Shown here: positions 35,602 through 48,100 of the stretch, piece by piece
How positions within the stretch are numbered: position 1 is the first letter of the stretch
Layout: every line of letters starts with the position of its first letter
From: Calonectria ilicicola
Lineage: Eukaryota; Ascomycota; Sordariomycetes; Hypocreales; Nectriaceae
NCBI GenBank assembly: GCA_020809705.1
Contig: CP085830.1
Coordinates: 1,798,001 to 1,862,000 of the forward strand
Reading direction: 5' to 3'
DNA length: 64,000 bases
Program-made: the position numbers and the translations under genes
Notes under the pieces: model-generated
What the model was told of the DNA's origin: nothing
Seen by the model: the letters and a program-made list of their open reading frames with translations, nothing else
Databases searched by the model: none

Positions 35602-37503
35602 TTAATTTATTTGGCTTCCATGCTCAGCTAAAAATTCAGGCGGAACATCATTCTCACTATCGCCCTGGCTTTCTGTCGTTTCGCTTTCGCGAGGACTAGG
35701 TGGTTCATGTTCATGGTCTTCTATACGGGAAACCAAAAGATCAGCGGGAACTTCGTTGTCACTCTCATCGTGGGCGTCATCGGGTGGGTGAGTTGAACGC
35801 TGAGTAGAGCCCTCGCGGACAGTTGAGTGGGATCCGTCGAGAAGCTGTGGCTCATCGTCCAATACACCCAGTGTAGACTTGAGAAGGCTTTGGGCCCCTA
35901 AAAATGCCTCTAACTCGGCGCCAATGGCGCATATTAGAAGATTCCAGTGCTTTTCTTCGGCCAAATGTAACCTTTCTTCTAACTCTTTGACAACTGAGTC
36001 CATTTTTGCGAGCTGTGTTCCGATTAGCTCTTGGGACAACGCCTCCTCATCCTTATTTTGAAAGGACTGGGTAGTTTTGATCAGTTCTCTCAAGGTCGAT
36101 TCAAAGTCTGCGACCAATTTGGCCACTTCTGACCATACTCTAGCACCCTCGGAAAGGGCTTCACGGTCTTCAACAATCTGTGATTTGCGGCGTTCCAGAA
36201 TGGCAATCTCCCCTTCCCACCAAGACCGAGCCATTTCCGCGGTGCGCCGTTCCGGTCGTAGTTTCAAGAAATCTGCCCCTCCGGGGAGTTCCAAATCTTT
36301 TTCGGAATTCCAGCCAGGACTAAGTCTCAAAGCTTCTAAGTCTAGTGGCACGATCGGTGGTCGTCGCAACAATTCGTGTACTTCAGTGTCGATATCCCTT
36401 CCAGCAGCCCGATATCCGCTCAACCCTGATTCTCGTCGATTCTTGACATCCTCCATCCTATCCCTGACCCACCGGCGTCGATTGCGCATCCCAACAAGCT
36501 TTTCCTCTAACAGACGAATCTCGGATGTCAAGGATTCATGTTCAGCATCAAGCTTTCGGAGTTCGCAACCCAAAGGTTCTTCTTCGTCTTCTTCCAGCGC
36601 ATGGAGTTCAGCATAGACGTTATCCTTCCGAGCGACCATCCTATCCAGATATGCCAAAGCCTCTTTCCGCTGGGCAAGAGCTACATCTAAATGGGCGTCT
36701 TCTTCCGCCTTGAGCTCGGACAATGCCGCCATAGATCGGCGCAAACCAATACGAGCTGATTGAAGGCCCGGTGGTTTCCCTGATGCCGGCTGTCGCACCG
36801 GGATCACATTACCATCTGCGGTTGATCGCGGTGGCACATAGAGTGAACTAGTCATCCGGGACTTGGACGTAACAGCAGAGTAAAAAGTACTCTCATCATC
36901 GTCACTATCCCGACTGACGTCCTTATCTGATGTGTCCTCTCCACTCCCAGCCAGTAATCCCGAAGCCTGCAAATCAAGAAGCTGTTGAATATCCCGTTCC
37001 AGAACCTTTTCTCTACGCTGGAGGCTCCTCCATACCGAATCCGGGCGAAAGCTATTTTCGTGAGATCGTTGGTTCAGGAGGGGTTTTTCGATTCCGAAGC
37101 GACTGGCTGAAATCAGCCCGGTTCCTCTGGAACTCTCTGTATAATTTGATGGCTGCGAGTGAGCGGTTGTTTGTTTGCTTATGAAACCCGATGCGGCGAT
37201 TGGCGGTGGTGGTCCTGAGAATATCGGTCTAGATCGAGCCTTGGACGGGGAGCCGGGCGAGTCCATCCTCTGATCCCATAGGGATGGTGGTGATGGATGG
37301 CGTGGAGATGTGGGTTGCTGAACTGGCCTCCGTAGCCTCGGGCGAGGAGACTCAGCGTTGGCAGATTCTTCTTCGGGTCGTGGTTCGAGTTCGTCAAGAG
37401 GGTATTCGCTTGGGGGGCGATTGGGTTTGTTGTTGTGCAATGGAAGGATCGGGAGCCGGTTCTTGGGACTCGATATGCGGTCGAATAGAGAGGGCGACGT
37501 CAT
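35602..37503 (-). CDS. Atg28-like coiled-coil protein
   Basis: This is a single-exon gene of about 633 residues from the ATG at 37503. The frame stays open to 37551, but without an ATG there. The N-terminal 160 residues are disordered and Pro/Ser/Arg-rich. The segment WRSLQRREKVLERDIQQLL followed by DLQASGLLAG resembles the conserved region of fungal Atg28, an autophagy factor of filamentous fungi and methylotrophic yeasts. Long coiled-coil regions follow (about 260-370 and 440-540), for example KLDAEHESLTSEIRLLEEKL. The C-terminus is acidic and repeats NEVPADLL / NDVPPEFL. The Atg28 assignment is from memory of the family pattern; a generic coiled-coil scaffold is the alternative. Confidence 0.6.
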   Translation of the reverse strand: MTSPSLFDRISSPKNRLPILPLHNNKPNRPPSEYPLDELEPRPEEESANAESPRPRLRRPVQQPTSPRHPSPPSLWDQRMDSPGSPSKARSRPIFSGPPPPIAASGFISKQTTAHSQPSNYTESSRGTGLISASRFGIEKPLLNQRSHENSFRPDSVWRSLQRREKVLERDIQQLLDLQASGLLAGSGEDTSDKDVSRDSDDDESTFYSAVTSKSRMTSSLYVPPRSTADGNVIPVRQPASGKPPGLQSARIGLRRSMAALSELKAEEDAHLDVALAQRKEALAYLDRMVARKDNVYAELHALEEDEEEPLGCELRKLDAEHESLTSEIRLLEEKLVGMRNRRRWVRDRMEDVKNRRESGLSGYRAAGRDIDTEVHELLRRPPIVPLDLEALRLSPGWNSEKDLELPGGADFLKLRPERRTAEMARSWWEGEIAILERRKSQIVEDREALSEGARVWSEVAKLVADFESTLRELIKTTQSFQNKDEEALSQELIGTQLAKMDSVVKELEERLHLAEEKHWNLLICAIGAELEAFLGAQSLLKSTLGVLDDEPQLLDGSHSTVREGSTQRSTHPPDDAHDESDNEVPADLLVSRIEDHEHEPPSPRESETTESQGDSENDVPPEFLAEHGSQIN

Positions 37504-38427
37504 GTCTAGAAGGGTGGGGCCTCGGATTGCTCTGATGAGAAATGCAATCAACTACATAACCATTCGTCGTTGCGAAACTGGGAATCTTGCATGAATACAG
37601 AAATAATGCGTCGGACTTGGGAGGAAGATGGTGAGAAAGTACGTCTATGAGTGTGGTTGTGAGACGTGGACAGCTAGAGCGAGGTCACGTTCCAACTTTG
37701 GCATGTGCCTTGAAGGAGCGGCGCTGCACAAGTGCCTAGCGCGCCACTCCACTGACCACTACCAATCGTAATGGAGCAGCTTTATGGTGAAAATTAACCA
37801 TCTCAGCAACATTCTGTAAAGCCGGTCATTCAAAAGGCGCATATATCCAAATTACTTGAAATTATAATTCACGAAATTTTTATGCTCCTCAGCGAGAAAT
37901 AAATTTCCTCATGAGGCGAGGCGCACTCTAGCTACCTTAACGACTGCCACTACCACTACATGGCCAAACATACCTATAACACGACTCTGCAACTTTCACA
38001 TATGTATTCACCATGTGTATATCCAAGAACTTTTTTCTCTAAAAAAGGCTCCCATTGATTGTTATCACATATATATAATAAAGGTCTCTTTTTACCTCGA
38101 TCTACTCTTCATGCTACAAACTGGTAAAGCGACTTGCTCTTGGAGAGAGCAAAGTCGCGGGCGGTCACGTTGCGGCATGTCATCACATGTTCGGCACATG
38201 ATTGATGCGGGAAAGCAGGTCGCACCAACAAATTTTACATGTAGACATTTTAGCATATTCCCATGAACTTTCTTCAAATGAGTTGATAAGCTAAATGCTC
38301 GGGATGCGTTGCGCCCATGTTGACAATATGATGACCTTTTAGAAGAAGATATAGCTATTTTATAAAGATTACACGTATGATTGAGGTCGTAGTGTTGAAA
38401 TACATTGATACGAAATATATTTAACCC
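37504..38427. other. Intergenic region, AT-rich
   Basis: It is the upstream region of the Atg28-like gene and the downstream flank of the metallo-beta-lactamase relic. No gene was seen. Confidence 0.6.
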
Positions 38428-39258
38428 TTATTTAAAATGCCCCGTTTCATGATGCCAGCCCTTGGCCAAAAACTCGTCAACACGCAGTGAAAAGAAATCA
38501 ACAACTCCCTCCAGGTGAGAATCATGGGCTATCACGATAAATACAGTGCCTTTTCCCTCCACTCCTTGAAGTGTTCCTATTGTCTGCCGGGAAAGGCTTA
38601 GGTCATTAAATTGTAGCCCTGGTTGACACATTCCGTAAAATATATTCGTCCGCTCACCATCGGGAAACAGGTGTTAAAAAAAAAAAAAAAAAAAAAAAAA
38701 GGACCCAAGGCAAGCCATCTCAGTATTAGACTTAAGAGGGTTGGGGTTAATTTGTGATGGGAGTTGTAGCCATTTGGAAGGCCATTTGGCCCGATTGGTC
38801 GGAAGCATCTGTTCCCATCTAAAAGGCGTTGGCGATGCTATTGTCCCGGTAAGAACACACAAATGGCCTTGTATGACCTGGCCCATTGAGAACATAAAAT
38901 CTCCTCCAAAGTAACTAAAAGCTTCAAAAGTTCCAACCCTGGCAAAACCACCTCCTTTGGGGTAAAGCTCTCTGGTTTTTCTGCCAGAATAATCGCTTTC
39001 AAGAATCAGACTATCAGAGTTTGCTGGGTAACTTGGAACAACCGTGAACCCAGGCCCTACTACCAAGGTGGTAGATGAGTCAAATTGAGATGGATCGCCA
39101 GTGTTATCCCAATGCTAGTGACTCCGATTAATAGCCTCAATACTTTCGGCACCAATGCCATGCTCCTGGAGTGCCTCAGGTACATCTCTTCTGTGCTTGA
39201 CAGAAATGACTTTCTTGCCCTCCTTCATGCATCGTGAGGTATAATTGGCAGCTCCCAC
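38428..39258 (-). pseudogene. Decayed metallo-beta-lactamase-fold hydrolase
   Basis: Pieces of one MBL-fold protein are readable on the minus strand in family order. GIGAESIEAINRSH is followed by an in-frame TAG and then HWDNTGDPSQF, where intact relatives read SHxHxDHxGDPS. LVVGPGFTVVPSYPANSDSL, AFSYFGGDF, GHLCVLTGT, PSKWLQLPSQINPNPL and finally FIVIAHDSHLEGVVDFF with LAKGWHHETGHF come next. Defects: the stop falls inside the metal-binding HxHxDH motif (consistent with TGG to TAG); the last His of that motif is Asn; the PGH motif is readable only in another frame (PGHT near 38850-38870); a 25-base A tract (T on the coding strand) interrupts the gene at 38676-38700 and breaks the frame again. 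The first exon is not recognisable. Relatives are fungal lactonase-like enzymes, often near secondary-metabolism genes. Confidence 0.78.
38676..38700. repeat. A25 homopolymer
   Basis: Twenty-five consecutive A lie inside the metallo-beta-lactamase pseudogene. It may be an expansion in non-selected DNA or a sequencing-sensitive site. Confidence 0.9.
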
Positions 39259-40844
39259 CTTTGATAGGGTGGATATAAACAACTCAGATCACCAACCAGA
39301 TACCATATGATCAGCAGTATTGGAAAAAGGTTCTCCCAACCAGTAGTATTTGGTTGGTTTATATACTATCATCCACGAACAGGCCAGCCTTGTTTTTGTA
39401 ATATATGGGCGATCCAGGTCTCTCGGTTTTCGAGTGGGAGTAATTTTTAGAGTACCACTCTCAACTTTAGGGTAGCGCGAGTGCCTACGGAGTAGTTGTG
39501 AACACAGTTGAGAATTCATTGTGAGTTCTTTACTTTATTGAAAATATCATGGTCTGAAGTCCACCCCTTTTATAAAAGAAGAACAAAAAAAATTAAGTTT
39601 CGGTCTTCACAATACATTAGTCTAAATTCATCCTATGGCCAAATGTATTGGGAACAAATTGGTGCATTTTTGTCCGTAAAGCCAATACAGCTCAGCTTAG
39701 ATGAATTAAATTCACTTGGCGAGTGGGTTTACCTTAGACAGTATGGACCCAGCTAGGTCAAGGTACAGAGGAAAGAATCGGGTGTGATGATGTGCACTGT
39801 TCCGAGTCTACCAGCGTATGGTGGGAAATAAACCAGAAGACAAGCAGCCCATGTAGCTCCGAAGCTCGAAATGTATCCATAAGTATGTAATATATCAAAT
39901 AATTGTGGCGAGAGAGAACCTCTGCAGAATGGTCCTGCGAGGATGCAAGTTCTTAGCCCTTCCACAGGACAGCTGAAGTGGCACGGACTTGAGTGAGCGA
40001 ATGGTGTAGCTGGTGGCTTGAGAAATATCTGTAACTGTCTATTTGATATAGGCGAAACGGAGGCCCGACTACTCAGAAAAGAAAAGAAGTATCGCGTGTA
40101 AGATGAGAGTTATTCTTATTGTTGTTGATGGAACGGGTGGCAGTAGCAAACCAGATGATCAGCAACAGCTTCACCCAGGGCAGGCTCAGAGACTGGGCCT
40201 GGGCCACTAATTATTATGGCCTCGTATCCAGCAAACTATCCTGCCAAGGCTACTTTAACATGGGAGCCTTGCGAACCCAAAATCTCCAGGCCGTGCCTCT
40301 GTGCAGTACCTATGCGTCCATGCTTACCAGCTCACAGGTGACTTGAGGGGAAAAAGAGAGGCCCCGACTGCGGCTGTGAGAAATGCCTTACTTGAGCCAT
40401 CCCACCACTTTTTCCTCGCCCACTTCACGTCTCCCTTACACAATCTCTCCCTCTTTTCCGCTCGCCCTTCCCTCTTCAATCCGTCGCTTCAGGTTGTCGG
40501 GGCTCCTCGCTCGCTCCCCGCGCACCTGGACGCCGCGTACATCCCCCACCAACAGCTGGGCTGACGCACAGCGACTGCAGTCTCCTGTAGTGGTCCCCCG
40601 TCCCTCATCCCTAGCCAGCGCGGGTAACTGGCCTGTTTACTGGTCAGGCCTCTTGCATCGCCGTGTCTTGGGCACGCTGCTTTTTTCTTGATTTGCGCGC
40701 GCGCGTAACGCACGCCGGTCCATCTTCGCCCAACGCCCACGCCAGCGCCCACACTTGCGCCCACTCCCGCCGCTCACCCCTCCCTCAGCGAGTCCACGCC
40801 CAAAGCGAGCCCGCGCCAACGCATGCGAAAAAAGAAAAGCCACA
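39259..40844. other. Intergenic region with the promoter and leader of the WD40 gene
   Basis: The left half is AT-rich with nothing recognisable. From about 40380 to 40844 the plus strand is strongly C/T-rich, then GC-rich with a GCGCGCGCG stretch at about 40696-40704, consistent with a pyrimidine-rich fungal promoter and 5' leader. Confidence 0.5.
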
Positions 40845-42874
40845 ATGAGCCAATCACAGCCATTTCCTCCTTCGCTGCGTCAGACAGCCTCTGTGTCTGG
40901 CCCTGCTGATGCCGGCTCTGGCTCTGGCTCGCATTCTAGCTCCCAGCAGCATCAAGACGAACTGCACATGTCATCGGGCCCAATGTCTATGTCGCCTCAA
41001 GATTACGAGCACGGCTACGACTACACGCCCAAGATCAAGCTCGAGCACTCTTCTTCAGGGGCCTCATCCAATCCCAATCCCCTTTCCACCTCGTCTAGCT
41101 CGGTGCCCAACGTCCTTCAGCCCGCTGGAGGACTCTCTGCCGCTCGATCCCCAGCCTCGCCCAATCCCCTGTCCACGACGCCGACATTGCTCCCGGCTGG
41201 TTCGTCCTCCGCTTCCGCCTCGTCTGCTCTCCATCGATCGCCCTCCCAGCAGCAGCCATCGTACATCAAAACCATGTCCCACAGCTACTCTCGCTCGAGC
41301 CCGGCCGCCCCCTACGAAGGCCCTTCGGCCCCCTCGAACTACCATGCCTACACACCAACCACGCCTGGCGGCGCCTCATCTCAACTCATGTCGCCCTCCG
41401 ATCCCTCAAAGTACAATGCCCCAGGTTCTCAGCGCAACATCTCCAATACCCCGCTCGGCCTCGCTGATATCCGACCCCGCGCCGACTCGAGCATGTCGGA
41501 TGGGAATCCTGGGTCCTTAGGATACGATATTGCCAACTCCCAGTCTGGTACAAGCAACTACATGGCTCCTTGGGCTATTTATGCCTTTGACTGGTGCAAG
41601 TGGGCGCCTCAAGGTAACGGTGCCGGCAAGCTGGCTGTCGGAAGCTATCTCGAAGACGGCCACAACTTTGTGAGTCTCCCTGCGCAACAACTTTCAATGC
41701 CGTTCCCCATCCCACTGACTCTCATTCCCTAGATCCAAATTCTAGATAGCCAGCTCTCTCCAACTCCTCAGGATGTCTACTCGCCAGGCTCTTCCAAGTT
41801 CAGCCTCGAATTTACGAAAGTTGCCGAAGCCACGCACTCATATCCGGTCACCCGCCTACTGTGGGAGCCCCCTTCATCCCAGAAGCAGTCCACAGACCTC
41901 CTCGCGACATCGGGTGATCATTTGCGACTTTGGTCGCTTCCTTCAGATACCCCTTCCACCCCAGGCAACACTATTACACGTCCTGGCCGTGATACTTCCG
42001 TGACGAAGCTGACACCACTGGCTCTGCTGTCCAATTCTAAGACGCCGGATCACACTGCGCCCCTCACCTCTCTCGATTGGAACACAGTATCTCCTAGTCT
42101 TATCATTACTTCTAGCATAGACACAACATGCACTATCTGGGATATTCCTTCCCTGACTGCCAAGACTCAGCTTATTGCTCATGACAAAGAGGTTTACGAT
42201 GTACGATTCTGCGCCAAGAGTGTTGATGTTTTCGTCAGCTGTGGTCAAGATGGTAGTGTGCGAATGTTTGATTTACGCAGTCTCGAACACTCGACGATTA
42301 TCTACGAGCCAACCGGCAAGGAAGAGCGAGGTGCGTAAACATCAATTAACCCTAGTTTAATCCAGCATTTGATTGTTGACAATCTCTTGTAGACCCCAAC
42401 GGCGGTCGCATAAGCCCAACTCTGGCGCAACAGACTATGTCGAACCCCCCGCCCTTGCTTCGTCTTGCGACCTCTCCTCATGACACCCATTTGTTAGCCA
42501 CCTTTGCGCAAGACTCTAACATCATTCGTATCCTTGATGTACGCCAACCTGGACAGGCTCTCCTTGAGCTTCGTGGGCACGGAGGTTCCGTCAACAGCAT
42601 TGAATGGTCGCCCCTAAGGCGTGGAACTTTGGCCTCTGGCGCTGATGACTGCCAGGTTCTCATTTGGGATCTGCTCAACTCTAACCCTCCTTTGGCTGGC
42701 CCTCCTATGAACGGAGCGCCACAACAAGACAACTATCGCAGCCCCGTGGCAAGCTGGCAGTGCGATTACGAGATTGGTAACCTTGGATGGGTTCCCCATC
42801 TCCCTCACGCAGACCGTGGCGAGTGGCTCGGAGTCAGTGCCGGACGGGGCGTGTGGGGAACTAGGGTGATGTGA
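40845..42874 (+). CDS. WD40-repeat protein of the DCAF7/AN11 family
   Basis: Exons 40845-41669, 41733-42330 and 42393-42874 encode about 634 residues; donors are GTGAGT and GTGCGT. The first about 240 residues are a Ser/Pro/Gln-rich disordered extension that animal and plant members lack. The conserved part begins PWAIYAFDWCKW and continues KLAVGSYLEDGHNF, HSYPVTRLLWEP, LLATSGDHLRLW, LTSLDWN, TTCTIWDIP, LIAHDKEVYDVRF, VSCGQDGSVRMFDLR, RILDVRQPGQALLELRGHGG, VNSIEWSP and ADDCQVLIWDL, i.e. about five to six WD blades. Family members are nuclear/cytosolic scaffolds linked to DYRK/HIPK kinases and cullin-4 ligases in animals and to TTG1-type regulation in plants. The fungal role is inferred only. 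Confidence 0.92.
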
Positions 42875-43501
42875 AGGATCTATTAATGGGTATTCTGATT
42901 TCTTTGAGTCTTGGCACTTTGAGTTGTGTAGAATCCGACCGGTTGGGGTTTGGTGCAAGCATTGTGCAAAGCCAGGAGTTTGCAAGGTTTGGGTTGTTCA
43001 GTCATATCGGAGCGCGGACACTGGATAAAAAAAATCGGGAAGAGCGTGACAATAACGGACAAGCATGGTTTGGGGAGGCAAAGCGATGAGATTTCAGACA
43101 ATTGTTCGGGTGTCATACTGAGCTCCTAAGCCTGAGTCACGGTTTGATTCCTACACAGATAAAACTACAAGACTGGTTACGACGCCGCTGAAGAATGGAG
43201 TATTTGAATGCGGGTTTAAAGAACCCATGTAGGCGCTTTGAGCCTTTTGTTCTCGAGCTAGTGAGATCTAGTATTACACACTACCGGCTTAAGCTGTGAG
43301 ATGATGAGGAAATGGCTGCCTTGGATCATGAAAGAACTTGAATTATCTGAAAGTAACCAGGGAATCCGGGTGTTTCATTGCACAGTTGGAAAAGCCCTAA
43401 GTACAATTGATGCTTGTTGAATCATGTGGCTGATGATGCCCAATTGAGTCAAATTAAAATATTGTATGAACGCATCGCCCTGCATGTCATCTCCAAGTGG
43501 C
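42875..43501. other. Convergent 3' intergenic region
   Basis: It lies between the stops of the WD40 gene (+) and the quinone oxidoreductase (-). Nothing was recognised. Confidence 0.6.
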
Positions 43502-44639
43502 TTATAATTGAGCTCTGGACCGGTTTCCCCTATTATTGCATAAATTTATGACTGCCTTCCCTGATATCTTGCGGTTTGATAGATCATCAAGAGCTTGAGG
43601 AACACTTTCTAGGCCTGAGTAGCACCTAGAAACTATTGGTCGAATCTTCCCGCTTTCAATAAGTGGCTCGAGGCTGCGCCAAATGCTGCTTCTCTCATTG
43701 GGATCCCTGCGGAGAGACTCACCGTATCGCTGTTGACTATAATTAGAAAATTTGTGCCTTGTTAGCTAAGGAGGTTTTGAACTCACATATCCAGTCAGAG
43801 TCGCCTGCTTCAACAACACCCGGTTCATGGCAATTTTCTCCATCTGACCTTCACGCCCTGCGAAACCAACTACAAGAATCCGGCCGCGGTGGGCTAGACA
43901 TTTTATGCTGCGATCAACCAACCCAACCGGATCAAAAACCACATCCACTCCTTTGTTCTCGGTTAACTTCAAGATTTGCTCCCACCAGTTGCCCTGTGAA
44001 TAGTTCACGCACTGATCTGCACCGAGACTTTGGGCGAATGCACATTTTTCAGCCGAGCCTGTGGTTCCTAAAACGTGGCAGCCCATAGCGACTGCAATTT
44101 GAGTCGCCATTGCTCCAATGCCTCCGGCTGCAGAGTGTACAAGAACCGTCTCCCCAGCCTTTATCCTGCCACGTAATACCAAGGCCCCATACGATACAGG
44201 AAGTGTAGCGCCTAAAGCCGCAGCTTCAGTGAAGTCCCAAAACGGGGGTATGCGTTGTATGGAACCCGAGTTCTCAGGTAGAGTAAGAAATTCGCTGTAT
44301 GACCCAGGGCAGTCCCCAAAAATAGCATCTCCAGGTTTAAAGCGCGATTGGGGTGGCGATGAAACAACAATCCCCGCGAATTCCAGCCCTAAGGTAAAGG
44401 GTGGACGAACCAAACTCTTGTTATTTTGGTGTAAACCCTGGGCCTAGCATTTGTCAACACAAGCTATTACTCCGAGTTGCTAAGACAAGGATACAAACAT
44501 ATAGTATATCAACAAAGTTAACACCGGCCGCTTTAACTTGAACAAGAATTTGACCTGTGCTTGGTTGGGGATCCGATATTTCCGATACTGAGATATTGGC
44601 TATCGATTGATGAAACTCGTGGATTACGATCGCCTTCAT
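43502..44639 (-). CDS. Quinone oxidoreductase, zeta-crystallin-like MDR family
   Basis: It is predicted to be an NADPH-dependent quinone or enone reductase of 341 residues. Exons are 44639-44499, 44443-43787 and 43729-43502, with donors GTTTGT and GTGAGT. The N-terminal GroES-like fold contains GQILVQVKAAGVNFVDILY and, across the first junction, AQGLHQNNKSLVRPPF then LGLEFAGIV. The Rossmann nucleotide site is HSAAGGIGAMATQIA, followed by GTTGSAEK. GVDVVFDPVGLVDRSIKCL and RILVVGFAGR are typical. The third exon gives RYGESLRRDPNERS and a final LDDLSNRKISGKAVI. No catalytic zinc ligands were noticed, as expected for this branch. It shares a 0.5-kb divergent region with SPT5. Confidence 0.92.
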
Positions 44640-45151
44640 GGTTGTAATTCATCCCAAAACCGCGAGGGTAACACTATCCTAGATGGTCCCGCCAGCTGTT
44701 GAAGAGGTGCCTACCTTCGCAATACAATTTCTTGGATTTATTTGAATAGTGTGAGGGGAACGATCTTGGACGGTTATTTATTGGAGCAACGATATGCACC
44801 ACGGGTATCGATTTCCCTACTTGAAGCTAATCCGAGATATGTTGAATAACACAGTGTATTTATCACAGTATGCAAGCATATGCACACACAATACCTTGCC
44901 GGATCGATCGACGTTGTGCATGCTTAGTCAAGTCTTTTTATGCACATGTCGGGTTACCGTTGTTTAACCGAGCGCCAGCAGAGCTTCGACGGCATTGGGA
45001 AACTTTAGCTCCAGCGTCTCCAATATCTTGGTCTTTAGCGAACGCGCTTCCTTTCATCGAACCTTTCCCTTCTTTTTCTTCTTTAGCCACTTTTCGAAAT
45101 TGCTCCTAGATTAACGCGCCTGCCGTCCCCTTTGGCGGCTTTACAGACATA
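44640..45151. other. Divergent promoter region, quinone oxidoreductase / SPT5
   Basis: About 0.5 kb lie between two divergent start codons. No additional gene was seen. Confidence 0.6.
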
Positions 45152-48100
45152 ATGTCGTCCAACGACCCGTCGCGTTTTGACGATTCAGAAGACGAGGAGG
45201 ACTTCAACCCTGCGCCTGCCGACCTTTCTGACGACGAAGACGCCGGCCAGCGAGCAAGATCTAATGCTCGTGGAAGTAGTCCAGCTGCTCGTGATGCAGA
45301 TGAGGATGAAGAAGGCGTAGACGAAGAGGAAGAAGATGATGACGGGCGTCGCCACGACGACGACGATGATGAAGACGAAGATGATGAAGAAGACGAAGAT
45401 GACGTGCAGCAAGTAAGTTAAACCCTAGCCTCTCCCTCTTTTTGTGCGCATCTTCCTTTTCTCATAAAGTACTGACTTGACGCGTGTAGGGTCATCGTCG
45501 CAAGCGACGACGCGATAGGCGCAATGCTTTCTTCGATATCGAAGCCGAGGTTGACGACGAAGACGAAGCCGAGGATGACGAAAAGGACGGCGAAGAAATT
45601 GGCGACTTCATTGATAATGCCCATATCGATGACTTAGCCGATAGTGGCCGTCTAGACGATCAGCGACACCGCGAGCTCGATCGCCGCCGAGAGATGGAAT
45701 CCAGCATGGATGCTGAGAAGCAAGCTGAGATTTTGCGACAGAGATACGGTAATCGAAGATCTGCTAAGGGTCTTGGTGACGCGGCAGTTGTGCCCAAACG
45801 CCTGCTTCTCCCTAGCGTGGACGATCCAAGTATTTGGGCTGTGAGATGTAAGGAAGGTAAAGAGCGTGAAGTCATCTTTTCAATCATGAAGCGCATCGAG
45901 GAGCGCATGGGAACCAAGGATGAGCTCGCCATTACCGCTGCTTTCGAACGTGGAGGTATCGAGTCTGTCATGAAGGGGTTCATCTATGTCGAAGCGCAAC
46001 GGCAAACGGATATTCTCAAGGCGCTTGACGGTCTAATGAATGTTTACCCTCACTCCAAGATGATTCTAGTTGAGATCAAAGATATGCCTGAGTTGTTGCG
46101 CGTGTCCAAGACTCCAACTTTGGAACCAGGTGCTTGGGTTCGGCTCAAGCGACCAGCTAAACACAGTGGAGATTTGGCGCAAGTTCTCGACGTTACTGAG
46201 AACGGCCTTGAGGCTAGGGTTCGATTTATTCCCCGACTCGATTATGGTATGCGTGATGATGCCTTGGCTGCACTGACTGCCGACGGCAAGCGCAAGAGAC
46301 CTTTCGGGAATGCAGGACCGCGACCACCTCAGCGACTGTTCAGCGAAATCGAAGCGCGCAAGCGTCACCCACGTCATATCCAGGGCAACCCTACTACAAA
46401 CACTTGGTCATACATGGGCGACGAGTTTGAGAATGGGTTCCAAGTCAAGGATGTCAAGATTCAACAGCTTGTGGTAACTGATGTAAACCCTTCATTGGAA
46501 GAGGTTACCCGGTTTGCATCAGGAGCCGAAGATGGTACTGAGAATCTCGATCTCAAAGCTCTGGCTGCAAGTCTCAAGGACAGCAATACCCTTGTTACCT
46601 ACCTCCCAGGTGATATCATCGAAGTGTACTCTGGCGAGCAAAAGGGTGTTATCGGTAAAGCCACTAGCGTACAGGGCGACATTGTTACGATGTCAGTCAC
46701 TGAGGGCGATCTTGCTGGTCAAACGATCGAGGTTCCTATCAAGGGGTTGCGCAAGCGCTTTAGAATTGGTGACCACGTCAAGGTTATCGGTGGTAGCAGA
46801 TTCCGAGATGAGGTCGGAATGGTCGTCAAAATCTCCGAGGACCGTGTGACTCTTCTTACAGATCAGACCAACACCGAGGTTACTGTCTTCAGCAAGGATC
46901 TCCGCGAGGCCAGTGACATTGGCGGTCAGGGATCTCTTGGCCAATATGAACTACATGATCTTGTACAACTCGACCCGACTACGGTTGGCTGTATTGTCAA
47001 GGTTGACCGTGAGTCCTTAGTTGTTCTCGATCAGTTCGGAGATACTAGACAAGTAATGCCGTCGCAAATCGCGAATAAGCTGCCAAAGCGAAAGCAAGCC
47101 GTTGCCGCAGACCGGAATGGCTCAGAGATCCGGCTGGAAGATGTTGTTAAGGAGTTTACTGGCCAGCAGCGACAGGGGAAGATCATTCACATTCATCGTG
47201 CCTATGTATTCCTTCACACCAATGATAGTAAGGAAAATGCGGGCGTCTTTGTAACCAAAGCAAGCATGGTCAACACTATTGCAGCCAAGGGCGGTCGGGT
47301 CAATGCTGCTGCTGCAGGGCCTGATCTTAATGCGATGAACCCAGCACTTAAGATTCACAAAAATGGTGCAGAAAACAAGCCTCAGCAGCCAGCAAAGATG
47401 TTCGGTCGGGACAAGGCCATTGACCAGACCGTCATTATCAAGAAGGGAGCTTACAAAGGCTTGCTCGGCATCGTCAAGGATACCACGGATACACATGCCC
47501 GTGTTGAGCTTCACACAAAGAGCAAGACCGTTACCGTTCCGCGAGACAGTCTCAGCTTCAAGAATAAAACAACAGGAGCTACGATTGATATCAACAATCG
47601 CGGGCGCGGTCCTCCGGGGGGTGCTGGCCGTGGTGGAGGAGACAGAGTGCCCGGTTGGCAGGGTGGTTCCCGAACACCCATGTCCAATGCCAGTTCGGAT
47701 CGTGTGCCGGCCTGGGGATCACGGAGTAAGTCTAATTATTACCTCGTAGGTCGAATTTCAAAGCTAACATCACACAGCACCATCCGCAAGTGGACGTACA
47801 CCCGCATGGAAGGCCCAAGATATGTCTGGTGCTCGAACTCCGGCTTGGGCAGATGGGTCACGAACTGTCAATCCCTATGATGGCAGCCGTACCGCGTATG
47901 GTTCAGGCTCACGTACTCCTGCTTGGCAGTCTGGAGCGAGAACTCCAGCACCAGGTGACGCCTTTGGTGCTGGATCACGAACTCCTGCGTATAGCGGCGG
48001 TGACAGCTGGGCATCAGGCTCTAAGACTCCAGCATATGGAGCCTCGGCACCTACGCCGGGTGCCAGCGGCAACGACACATGGGGCTACACTCCTGGTGCC

